From UBA7332 sp051648105 (lineage in GTDB: Bacteria; Bacteroidota; Bacteroidia; Bacteroidales; UBA7332): a stretch of 64,000 nucleotides of DNA. The stretch is from assembly GCA_051648105.1 (NCBI GenBank), contig JBOFEN010000085.1:8124-72123 (forward strand), in the 5' to 3' direction. The notes under the pieces are model-generated. The model was given only the letters and a program-made list of their open reading frames with translations, had not been told where the DNA came from and did no database searches. The position numbers and the translations under genes are program-made. Below, in pieces: positions 35,089-42,085 of the stretch (its first letter is position 1; every line of letters starts with the position of its first letter).

Positions 35089-36186
35089 ATGAAGTCATTA
35101 GTCCGTTTCGTTCTTTTTTCGCTGCTTTTATCAATAGTTGGTTGTTCTTATGAGAGTGGTGTTGTTATCAGCGAGAAGAGTAAGACTGATAATGCGACAC
35201 TTATAGTGATGGCCTATCCTGAGGCTATCGTGCGTACTACTCCCTCTTTGTATTCAGAGATTCTTCCTTATCTGGGTATGGGGGTTCCTGGACGTATCAG
35301 GGCTGGGCATGCTTGTATGGTGATAGTCAAGGAGGGTAGTTCGGAGTTTGAGTATTTTGACTTTGGTCGATATATTACCCCTGATGGGTATTCGAGGGTG
35401 AGAGGTAAGGACTCTGATCCGGAGACAAAAGTGGATGTGATTGCGCAATGGGATGGTAAACATCTACTAAATGTGGAGGAGCTGTTGCAGTGGTTGCATG
35501 ATCATCCTGAAAAGACGCATGGTAGTGGTGATCTATATGCTTCAGTTAGTGAGATTGTTAATTATGAAAGGGTGAAGGAGTATATTGAGGAGATTCAGCA
35601 GAGGGAGTTATTGCCTTATGGCCCTTTTGTGAAAAATGGATCAAACTGTTCTCGTTTTGTTACTGGGGCGATGTATCATGGTATTTTGGATGAGGATGTG
35701 CAGCAGGATATTGAGTTTACTTGCACTTTTACACCTTCGGTCTTGGCAAATGTAGAGGCGGCAAATACTTATGACTACTATTATGTGGTCAATAAGCATG
35801 GGGTTTCTAAGTTGGATAACAGTTTGTTTGTGACACAATTGGATCTTCTTTTTGATGGTGGAGAGGGGTATGCCCCATACTCTAGTGAGGGTTCGCTGAC
35901 CACACCTAGTGATATAAAAGCTGAAGAAGAGTGGCACTGGTTGGGAGGAATTGGCTCTGGTGCGTGGTATGAAGTAGTGGAGACTGATATGCATAATGTG
36001 TTTAATGTCTCACAATATAACTCGCATGGCAAAAGGGAGTTTTCTTCTAATTTTGTGGCTAATACTACTGACTCTGTTGAGTTGGAGAATGATTTTAGAG
36101 TTATCTATCCAGCTCACTTCCGAACTGTTACATTGAAAATTGGTAACGATACGATTCGACTAAATCGAATAAGGAGTAATGGGTAA
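35089..36186 (+). CDS. Lipoprotein with possible permuted papain-like (NlpC/LRAT-like) core
   Basis: About 365 residues from ATG 35089, where the signal peptide starts; an ATG at 35077 in the same frame is possible. A lipobox ending IVGC gives a lipid-anchored protein. RIRAGHACMVIV (about 74-85) followed much later by KNGSNCSRFVTGAMYHGIL (about 184-202) resembles the His-then-Asn-Cys order of circularly permuted NlpC/LRAT-like cysteine enzymes. The protein recalls DUF6695-type Bacteroidetes lipoproteins, but I am not certain of that family name. If the reading is right, it would be an envelope amidase, peptidase or acyltransferase. It is a single-gene unit with its own terminator. Confidence 0.6.
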   Translation: MKSLVRFVLFSLLLSIVGCSYESGVVISEKSKTDNATLIVMAYPEAIVRTTPSLYSEILPYLGMGVPGRIRAGHACMVIVKEGSSEFEYFDFGRYITPDGYSRVRGKDSDPETKVDVIAQWDGKHLLNVEELLQWLHDHPEKTHGSGDLYASVSEIVNYERVKEYIEEIQQRELLPYGPFVKNGSNCSRFVTGAMYHGILDEDVQQDIEFTCTFTPSVLANVEAANTYDYYYVVNKHGVSKLDNSLFVTQLDLLFDGGEGYAPYSSEGSLTTPSDIKAEEEWHWLGGIGSGAWYEVVETDMHNVFNVSQYNSHGKREFSSNFVANTTDSVELENDFRVIYPAHFRTVTLKIGNDTIRLNRIRSNG

Positions 36187-36274
36187 ATAGTTTATTGATT
36201 ATTCTGTTTATTGACTGTTCCTATATGGTTTAGTCATATTATATAGTTGCTTCTTAGTTGAGGTGAAAAATAGA

Positions 36275-36322
36275 TGTAGCCATCCTAGATGTTCTTTAAT
36301 CATGACATCTAGGGTGGCTACA
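36275..36322. terminator. Bidirectional terminator between convergent genes
   Basis: TGTAGCCATCCTAGATGT pairs with 36305-36322 with one mismatch around a 12-base loop. It lies between the lipoprotein gene and the OYE-family gene on the opposite strand. Confidence 0.75.
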
Positions 36323-36342
36323 TTTGTGTTTGATGGGTTTTA

Positions 36343-37455
36343 TTACTTACCCTTTATGTTGAGTATACACCTCTTGCCTGGTGTGAAGTAGCATTTGTTA
36401 CACGATACACACTTAGGCTTCTTGTGATTACCACTTGCCCATATGTTAATAAGGTTTGGCTCGGCTGTTAGTGGTCTAGACATTGAGAAGTATGATATAT
36501 CTGTGTCGTTCAATAGCTCTTCCATTCGATCGTAGCTGCGGTTTCCACCAATAAGTATTATTGGTGTAGAGATATCTTTGGCTAATCTTGATGCGTGTGA
36601 ACGGAAGTATGATTGATTATCAATGTCTTTGTCTATTTTTCGTCTTGCAGCGCCCAGATTACTATTTACTACATCTCTTAGTGACTCGTTGCCACCTGTT
36701 ACCTCTATAGCATCTATGCCCATCTCGGATAGTCTCTTAGCGACCTCGAAGCTCTCATCTTCGTTTAGTCCTCCATCTTTGTAGTCGGCAGAGTTGAGTT
36801 TTATTAATATTGGGAACTCCTTACCTACAGCATCTCTCATTGCTTGGAAGCTCTCGTATATTATTCTTGCTCTATTGTGGATCTCTCCTCCGTACTCATC
36901 TTTTCTTTGATTGAAGCATGGTGAAAGGAATTGGCTAAAGAGGTATCCGTGACCTGCGTGTATCTCAACGCCATCGAATCCAGACTCTTTTACTCTTCTA
37001 GCTGCTTGAGCAAAGCTATCAACTAGGTACTTGATCTCCTCTTTGGTTATCTCTTGGGCTGAGGTTCCAGTGGATTCGTTAATGTGTGATGATGGTCCCC
37101 AAATGGTTCTACTTCCTACATTGAACGTCGTCATTGAGCCACCATAGCATATCTGCATTATTATATTAGCACCAAGAGAGTGTATCTTGTCAGTGAACTC
37201 TTTGTACTCAGGAATGAAGATGTCACTGTATATACCCATCATGCCAGGGTTGGGTTGCTCATCTTTGGTTACAAAAGCGTATCCAGTAATTAGAGTCGCT
37301 GCTCCTCCTTGTGCTAGTTCTTCGTATATAGCAGATAATTCTGGTGTTAGATGTCCCTTGTCATCTGCTAAGTCTTCCCATAGCGCACCGCGGAAGAATC
37401 TGTTTTTCATCTCTATGGATGATAGCTTTGTTTGATCGAATAGTGTACGTTTCAT
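36343..37455 (-). CDS. NADH:flavin oxidoreductase, old yellow enzyme family
   Basis: A 370-residue FMN-dependent TIM-barrel enzyme. ATG 37455 is used, because the longer open frame starts with TTG inside a promoter box. FMN/substrate motifs include LITGYAFV, MQICYGG, FDGVEIHAGHGYLFSQFLSP (the substrate-binding H..H-type pair), NRARIIYE and ILIGGNRS. The C-terminus carries CVSCNKCYFTPGKRC, a cysteine cluster that may bind iron-sulfur or zinc. Members reduce activated C=C bonds; the natural substrate is unknown. The divergent IclR regulator with a shared 151-base promoter region probably controls it. Confidence 0.87.
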   Translation of the reverse strand: MKRTLFDQTKLSSIEMKNRFFRGALWEDLADDKGHLTPELSAIYEELAQGGAATLITGYAFVTKDEQPNPGMMGIYSDIFIPEYKEFTDKIHSLGANIIMQICYGGSMTTFNVGSRTIWGPSSHINESTGTSAQEITKEEIKYLVDSFAQAARRVKESGFDGVEIHAGHGYLFSQFLSPCFNQRKDEYGGEIHNRARIIYESFQAMRDAVGKEFPILIKLNSADYKDGGLNEDESFEVAKRLSEMGIDAIEVTGGNESLRDVVNSNLGAARRKIDKDIDNQSYFRSHASRLAKDISTPIILIGGNRSYDRMEELLNDTDISYFSMSRPLTAEPNLINIWASGNHKKPKCVSCNKCYFTPGKRCILNIKGK

Positions 37456-37476
37456 ATTTTCTACTTTATTTTGATG

Positions 37477-37484
37477 CAAAATTA
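37477..37484 (-). promoter_or_regulatory. -7 box for the OYE-family gene
   Basis: The minus strand reads TAATTTTG, with the ATG 22 bases downstream. This excludes the upstream TTG at 37479 as start. Confidence 0.5.
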
Positions 37485-37606
37485 TAGTGGGGGCTATTTG
37501 AAAGAAAACTTATCTGTATAAAACATTGTAAAGTTCTAGATGGTTGAACAAACAGCTCGATATATTAGTTAATCCACTTTGTATTGAATCAAAAAAAAAG
37601 ATAGTG

Positions 37607-38326
37607 ATGATAATAAGATCAATAGAGAGGGCTTTTGCAATATTGGAGTTTATTGCTAGCAGTGGTGGTATGGCTAGGCTTACTGATATATCTCAGGCAA
37701 TGGGACTGAGTAAGACAACTACACATAATCTTCTTGATACTTTAAAGAAGTTGGGTTATGTTGACCAGAGTGATGGTTCTCCAAAATATTTCATAACAAA
37801 TAGTATCCTGGATCTGCATGGCCCCATATGTTCTATACCTGAGATTAGAGCATTGGTAGTTAGTGTGGTTGATAGAGTAGCTCGCGAGTTTAAGGTTAAC
37901 TGTTTTATGGCTCTGCAGAGTGGTGGTTATTATTACTATGATATCTCGTCATCCCCTGATGGGTTACCCGTTGAAGATCTTGAGTTAGGTAAGGAGCAAG
38001 ATATGTATAACTGTGTGGTGGGTAAGGTTTTTATTGCTTTCTCTCCTGCGCTGGAAAAGTCAGTAAGGAAGTATCATCCTGGTTTTATTAATAGAAACTT
38101 CTCTCATGAGTTGGAGCAGATTAGAGCGACTCGTTATGCAATAGATCTTGGAGCATATAATAATGAGAGGGCATGTATAGCTCTCCCTATTTTGTTTAGG
38201 CAAAAGGTGTTAGCTGTTTTGGGTTGTAACTTTCCAATAAAGCAGTTTGGGAAGAGTGGTGTAGATACACTAGTGTTGCTTTTACTAAAGGAGATCGATA
38301 AGATTAGGGAGCAGATGATGAAGTAA
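37607..38326 (+). CDS. IclR-family transcriptional regulator
   Basis: A 239-residue regulator. The start at ATG 37607 gives MIIRSIERAFAILEFIASSGG, the usual IclR N-terminus; an upstream TTG (37544) would add 21 atypical residues. The winged helix-turn-helix is at about 18-55 (MARLTDISQAMGLSKTTTHNLL). The C-terminal GAF-like effector domain contains VVGKVFIAFSPA, HELEQIRATRYAID and IALPILFRQKVLAVLGCNFP. It is transcribed away from the OYE-family gene, its most likely target. The effector is unknown. Confidence 0.87.
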   Translation: MIIRSIERAFAILEFIASSGGMARLTDISQAMGLSKTTTHNLLDTLKKLGYVDQSDGSPKYFITNSILDLHGPICSIPEIRALVVSVVDRVAREFKVNCFMALQSGGYYYYDISSSPDGLPVEDLELGKEQDMYNCVVGKVFIAFSPALEKSVRKYHPGFINRNFSHELEQIRATRYAIDLGAYNNERACIALPILFRQKVLAVLGCNFPIKQFGKSGVDTLVLLLLKEIDKIREQMMK

Positions 38327-38335
38327 ATTGGGGTT

Positions 38336-38397
38336 ACGGTATGGATGGGACTCGAATCTGTCTCGTGTTTTGACGAGATGACAGGCAGAGTATTCAA
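38336..38397 (-). pseudogene. Degenerate 3' part of a tRNA-Asp gene
   Basis: The minus strand carries TTCGAGTCCC(A)TCCATACCG, which matches the 3' end of the intact tRNA-Asp at 38712-38785 with one change, and GAATAC..CTGCCTGTCA matches its anticodon arm, including GTC. The variable and T-stem part is replaced by an unrelated short hairpin. The acceptor 5' half and D-arm are missing. Confidence 0.75.
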
Positions 38398-38652
38398 TCA
38401 AAATTTCTACATTTAGATATGAGATTCTTTATGGATAGCTTATTGAGACGCTTCAAGCGTCGCTCTTCAATCAATGCATCTCTCTTATCAAGAAAAGTTA
38501 TGTAATCAACTAACTACCAATGACCATGTGAAGAGGTGAACTTTTTTATAGTTTCATCATTGTGCTGAGACAACCTACGCTCAATATCTATAGTGTATCC
38601 TTTGTAGTGAATACCTTCTTCATTTAATGAGTATGTAAACAGTATATATCAT
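38394..38652 (-). pseudogene. Broken GIY-YIG nuclease gene
   Basis: Starting at ATG 38652 the frame reads MIYTVYIL and then stops. One frame over, the protein continues with NEEGIHYKGYTIDIERRLSQ and HNDETIKKFTSSHGHW, meets an in-frame TAG, and goes on with LVDYITFLDKRDALIEERRL to a TGA at 38394-38396. These are the TVYIL, YKGYT and IERRLxQHN blocks of small GIY-YIG (UvrC-like, COG2827) proteins of about 85-95 residues. One frameshift and one nonsense change make it a pseudogene. It ends where the tRNA-Asp relic begins and starts about 60 bases after the intact tRNA-Asp. Confidence 0.78.
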
Positions 38653-38711
38653 GGCATCTCAATTATATAATAACAAAAAAAGCAGTTGATATTGCTATCA
38701 ACTGCTTTTTG

Positions 38712-38785
38712 CGGTATGGACGGGACTCGAACCCGCGACCCCCTGCGTGACAGGCAGGTATTCTAACCAACTGAACTACCACACC
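38712..38785 (-). tRNA. tRNA-Asp (GTC)
   Basis: A 74-base cloverleaf: acceptor GGTGTGG pairs with CCATACC (one G-U), the anticodon loop CTGTCAC carries GTC, and the T-arm contains GGTTCGAGTCCC. The discriminator base is G and CCA is not encoded. A -7 box lies upstream at 38816-38823. Confidence 0.96.
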
Positions 38786-38815
38786 GTGTGGTGTAATCTC
38801 GTTTTGATTACAGTA

Positions 38816-38845
38816 CAAAGGTATTACAAAAAGTTGAATCTGCAA
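38816..38845 (-). promoter_or_regulatory. Promoter of tRNA-Asp
   Basis: The minus strand has TACCTTTG (38816-38823) with a TTG 19 bases upstream (38843-38845), near the Bacteroidetes consensus. Confidence 0.6.
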
Positions 38846-38899
38846 TAGTTTGGGGAGTTTTTTTAAATAAAAACTAAGATACTAGTTGTGCTTCCATTC

Positions 38900-39814
38900 T
38901 TAAAGTGAAGGGTAGATAATCTTTTTCTCCTTACCCTCAAGGCATTGGGTGAGCGAAGTTGCTGTTTGACGCATTGCTACTATTAGGGGAGTTTTTACAC
39001 CATTAATTTCTACCTCTTCTAAGGGAATAGAGAGGAGTTCTCTTTTAATATCGCTATTCAAGACTGTGAAGTTTGGGTTGTTTCTTACAATCTTTACAGC
39101 AATTCTGTCTATAAAAGGTATGTATGGCTGCATTATGTCATCTGCTAATGCATAGTGTGTGAATCTGTTTTCAGACTCTATACCATACATAGGATGAAGG
39201 CCAGCTGCAACTAGAGCTCTAGCAGCAAGAGCTCTAAGGAGTGCATAACCAAAGTTAAGAAGCTTGGAGGGTGCACAATTATTATTGTTAGGATTTAACC
39301 CCGTTATTATATCCTCTAGTTTTGAGTAATAGTGTATGTCGGCACCTATGTTACAATCTTTATAATTCTCACTTTTTAGTTTTACTATCCAAGTAATCAA
39401 CTCATTCTGATTGGTAGTAAGCTCGCTATTCAGATAACGTATTTGGTTCTCTATTTTAGATTCAACAGTCTGCTTCCATACTCTTTTTCTTAAAGCTTCG
39501 GATGCTGATAGTTGTTTTATCAAGTGTCTTTGCTCTTGTTGATGATCATAAAGATTTAGCATAAGACCATTTGGAAGGTGTTCTGCATCGCAAGATATTA
39601 GAGCAGTGTTGTTCTCTAGAAGAGTTTGTATAGTAGCAAGAGAAATTGTTATCTCTTGATTGTCTAGTATTACTACCCCGATATCTTCTGTTGGTATTGT
39701 TGCTCGTCTAACTAATTTGTTTGGATCGTCTTCTGATGGTTGACTTATTACAAGATTATTAGATGAGAGTGTTAATACGCTACGGTTACCAAAGTATAGC
39801 GTTCGCTTTATCAT
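38900..39814 (-). CDS. Orphan Cas1-like protein with substituted catalytic residues
   Basis: A 304-residue protein of full Cas1 length, closest in my reading to type II (II-C) Cas1 of Bacteroidetes: N-terminal beta-domain (MIKRTLYFGN, then IPTEDIGVVILDN), linker, and alpha-helical domain with LLNFGYALLRALAARALVAA. In active relatives the metal ligands are Glu in DPxNxEGRAA, His in GIHHRN and Glu in LADDIMEPYRP. Here these read CNIGADI (about 154-160), GIESENR (Ser214) and LADDIMQPYIP (Gln229), so all three appear lost. The 15-residue His-Glu spacing is kept. No cas2, cas9, csn2 or repeat array lies in the window. The frame is intact. It is either a domesticated protein or a recently silenced remnant. 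Confidence 0.82.
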   Translation of the reverse strand: MIKRTLYFGNRSVLTLSSNNLVISQPSEDDPNKLVRRATIPTEDIGVVILDNQEITISLATIQTLLENNTALISCDAEHLPNGLMLNLYDHQQEQRHLIKQLSASEALRKRVWKQTVESKIENQIRYLNSELTTNQNELITWIVKLKSENYKDCNIGADIHYYSKLEDIITGLNPNNNNCAPSKLLNFGYALLRALAARALVAAGLHPMYGIESENRFTHYALADDIMQPYIPFIDRIAVKIVRNNPNFTVLNSDIKRELLSIPLEEVEINGVKTPLIVAMRQTATSLTQCLEGKEKKIIYPSL

Positions 39815-40009
39815 ATGCAGATATCTATGTGTAGGTTAAATAATATTACAACATAGATTCGTTTAATATTGTTTAAAGTTTGTCTGCTTTTGGTGAAATT
39901 AGATGAAAAATATTTACTATACATATAGTTGTTTATCTAAACATAATTACTATTTTGCAACCCGTATTAAGTTATTAACAGAAAGTCTAATTTAAAATTA
40001 TCTATTACC

Positions 40010-41392
40010 ATGCTAGACATGAACAATTATCCTGCGGAGCCATTCCGTATAAAGAGTGTAGAGCCAGTTAAAATGAATAGTAGAGAAGAGAGGGAAAGAG
40101 TTATTCGCGAGTCGGGTTTCAATACTTTCTTGATTAACTCGGAGGATGTATATATTGATCTTCTAACAGATAGTGGAACCAACGCCATGAGTGACAAGCA
40201 GTGGGGTGGTATGATGCAGGGAGATGAGGCTTATGCGGGAAGTAGAAATTTCTTCCATTTACAGGATACAGTTAAGGAGCTTTTTGGTTTCCGTTTTATG
40301 GTGCCAACTCACCAAGGTCGCGGGGCCGAGAATCTTCTTTCGCAGATATGTATCAAACCAGGACAATATGTTCCAGGTAATATGTATTTTACCACTACTC
40401 GCTATCATCAAGAGAGAAATGGTGGTGTGTTTGTAGATATTATTAATGATCAAGCGCATGATGCATCTCTTGTGGCTCCTTTTAAGGGTGATATTGATAT
40501 TAAGAAACTAGAAGAATTGATAGAGCTTAAAGGGGCTGAGAATATTGCATATGTTTGCCTGGCTGTTACAGTGAACCTTGCTGGAGGTCAGCCTGTATCT
40601 ATGAGGAATATGAGAGAGGTGAGGGAGATTACTTCTAAGCATGGAATAAAGGTCTTTTATGATGCAACTCGTTGCGTAGAGAATGCTTACTTTATTAAAG
40701 AGAGAGAAGCTGGCTTTGAGGATAAAAGCATAAAAGAGATTGTGCACGAAATGTTTAGTTATGCTGACGGTTGTACAATGTCAGGTAAGAAGGATTGTTT
40801 AGTTAATATAGGAGGCTTTCTTTGTATGAACGATGAAGAGTTGTTTATGCAATCTAAGGAGCTTGTAGTGGTTTATGAAGGTATGCCTTCTTATGGTGGC
40901 CTTGCTGGTCGTGATATGGAGGCTATGGCAATAGGTCTTAAAGAGTCTATGCAGTTTGAGTATATAGAGCATCGTATCAAACAGGTTCGCTACTTAGGTG
41001 ATCGTTTGAAAGAGGCGGGTGTGCCAATAATTGAACCTGTTGGTGGTCATGCGGTATTCTTGGATGCTCGTCGTTTCTGTCCACATTTGACTCAAGAACA
41101 GCTGCCGGCTCAAGCTTTAGCGGCTAATCTGTATGTAGAGTCTGGTGTTAGAAGTATGGAGAGGGGTATTGTCTCTGCTGGTAGAGATAAGCTTACTGGT
41201 AATAATCATTCGCCAAAACTAGAGACTGTTAGATTGACAATTCCAAGACGAGTTTATACTTACCGTCATATGGATGTTGTTGCTGATGCAGTAATTAAAT
41301 TATATAAGCATAAGGAGCAGATTAGAGGGCTTAAATTTGTTTATGAGCCTCGTCAATTACGCTTCTTTACAGCTAGATTTGAAGAAATTTGA
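40010..41392 (+). CDS. tpl: Tyrosine phenol-lyase (beta-tyrosinase)
   Basis: The 460-residue PLP enzyme splits L-tyrosine into phenol, pyruvate and ammonia. It aligns over its length with Citrobacter freundii tyrosine phenol-lyase, from NNYPAEPFRIKSVE to LRFFTARFEEI. The PLP-binding Lys lies in DGCTMSGKKDCL. RSMERGIVSAGR carries the Arg that recognises the phenol ring, where tryptophanases have a VEIGSF-type segment, so tryptophanase is excluded. The start may be 40010 or 40019 (MNNYPAEP). It has its own terminator, and no tyrosine permease is adjacent. Its neighbours, an orphan cas1-like gene and a decayed tRNA-linked element, suggest an acquired segment (inference). Confidence 0.94.
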   Translation: MLDMNNYPAEPFRIKSVEPVKMNSREERERVIRESGFNTFLINSEDVYIDLLTDSGTNAMSDKQWGGMMQGDEAYAGSRNFFHLQDTVKELFGFRFMVPTHQGRGAENLLSQICIKPGQYVPGNMYFTTTRYHQERNGGVFVDIINDQAHDASLVAPFKGDIDIKKLEELIELKGAENIAYVCLAVTVNLAGGQPVSMRNMREVREITSKHGIKVFYDATRCVENAYFIKEREAGFEDKSIKEIVHEMFSYADGCTMSGKKDCLVNIGGFLCMNDEELFMQSKELVVVYEGMPSYGGLAGRDMEAMAIGLKESMQFEYIEHRIKQVRYLGDRLKEAGVPIIEPVGGHAVFLDARRFCPHLTQEQLPAQALAANLYVESGVRSMERGIVSAGRDKLTGNNHSPKLETVRLTIPRRVYTYRHMDVVADAVIKLYKHKEQIRGLKFVYEPRQLRFFTARFEEI

Positions 41393-41443
41393 TTGGATTT
41401 ATTAAGGGTTGGTTATTTGTCCTTGGGGATGAGTAGCTGTTAT

Positions 41444-41483
41444 TAGAGCGTAAGGAGTCTTTTATTTGACTCTTTACGCTCTA
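41444..41483 (+). terminator. Terminator after tyrosine phenol-lyase
   Basis: TAGAGCGTAAGGAGTC pairs with 41468-41483 (one G-U pair) around an 8-base loop; it may also serve the minus-strand lipoprotein gene that ends at 41490. Confidence 0.8.
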
Positions 41484-41489
41484 TTGCTT

Positions 41490-41897
41490 TTAATCGGCTT
41501 CAAACTCTAGTAGCCAATGGCCATCTATTTTTACCATTATTGCTACCTCTTTTACATTGCTTAGTTCAATCTCCTTATACTTGTTTTCTGCAATAGATTG
41601 ATTTACTACTTCGTAAATAACTTCAGCTTTAGTGCTAGACCTTGTAGTGTGAAGTAGTTTAACGTTGAATATCCCTTTTTGTTTACTTGTTAGTCTATCG
41701 CTGCCAATGAGCTCTTTCATCTCCATTAGTATCACTTTTGATCTGGGGGTGGAGTATCTGGCTGCTTTGTCAAAGTCGCCGGAGTAGAATGCTTTTAATC
41801 CTTTCTGTGCATTGTTCTCAAGTCTCTTGTCTTCAGAGCAAGAGACGGCTAGGAATAGTAGAGAAAAGAATAGTAAGATATAGTTAAGGTTTTTCAT
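41490..41897 (-). CDS. Small lipoprotein, DUF4878-like
   Basis: A 135-residue lipoprotein: signal peptide with lipobox ending LAVSC (Cys near residue 20). The remainder resembles DUF4878/NTF2-like domains (QKGLKAFYSGDFDKAARYST, VIYEVVNQSIAENKYKEIEL, KIDGHWLLEFEAD). Such proteins sit in the periplasm or on the outer membrane without a known activity. It is a single gene convergent with tpl. Confidence 0.72.
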   Translation of the reverse strand: MKNLNYILLFFSLLFLAVSCSEDKRLENNAQKGLKAFYSGDFDKAARYSTPRSKVILMEMKELIGSDRLTSKQKGIFNVKLLHTTRSSTKAEVIYEVVNQSIAENKYKEIELSNVKEVAIMVKIDGHWLLEFEAD

Positions 41898-42044
41898 AAT
41901 GTGGGATGCTATTGATCTTGATTAACAAGATTTTCATTTCATAAACTTTATATTGAGAACACGTCTAATTGAAGCTTTGTTCAAAAGCTTCTCTTTATTA
42001 ACTATTGCTATAATCAAGCATCTTCTATGCTCGAAAAGTTTTCC

Positions 42045-42052
42045 TATCTTTG
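42045..42052 (+). promoter_or_regulatory. -7 box for tgt
   Basis: TATCTTTG matches TAnnTTTG and lies 33 bases before the tgt ATG. Confidence 0.5.
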
Positions 42053-42085
42053 TAGCATAATTGACAAACAGATAGATAATATTAG

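Noticed and set aside
38663..38845. 60-codon minus-strand frame containing VVVQLVRIPACHAGGRGFES
   Set aside because: This is the well-known false protein made by translating tRNA-Asp; the tRNA at 38712-38785 explains it.
38327..40009. CRISPR array expected next to the Cas1-like gene
   Set aside because: Both flanks were read; no direct repeats of 25-45 bases with regular spacers are present, and no room exists for cas9 or cas2.
40010..41392. Tryptophanase (tnaA) as identity of the PLP enzyme
   Set aside because: The substrate-recognition segment reads RSMERGI and the C-terminus FFTARFEEI, as in tyrosine phenol-lyase, not the tryptophanase versions.
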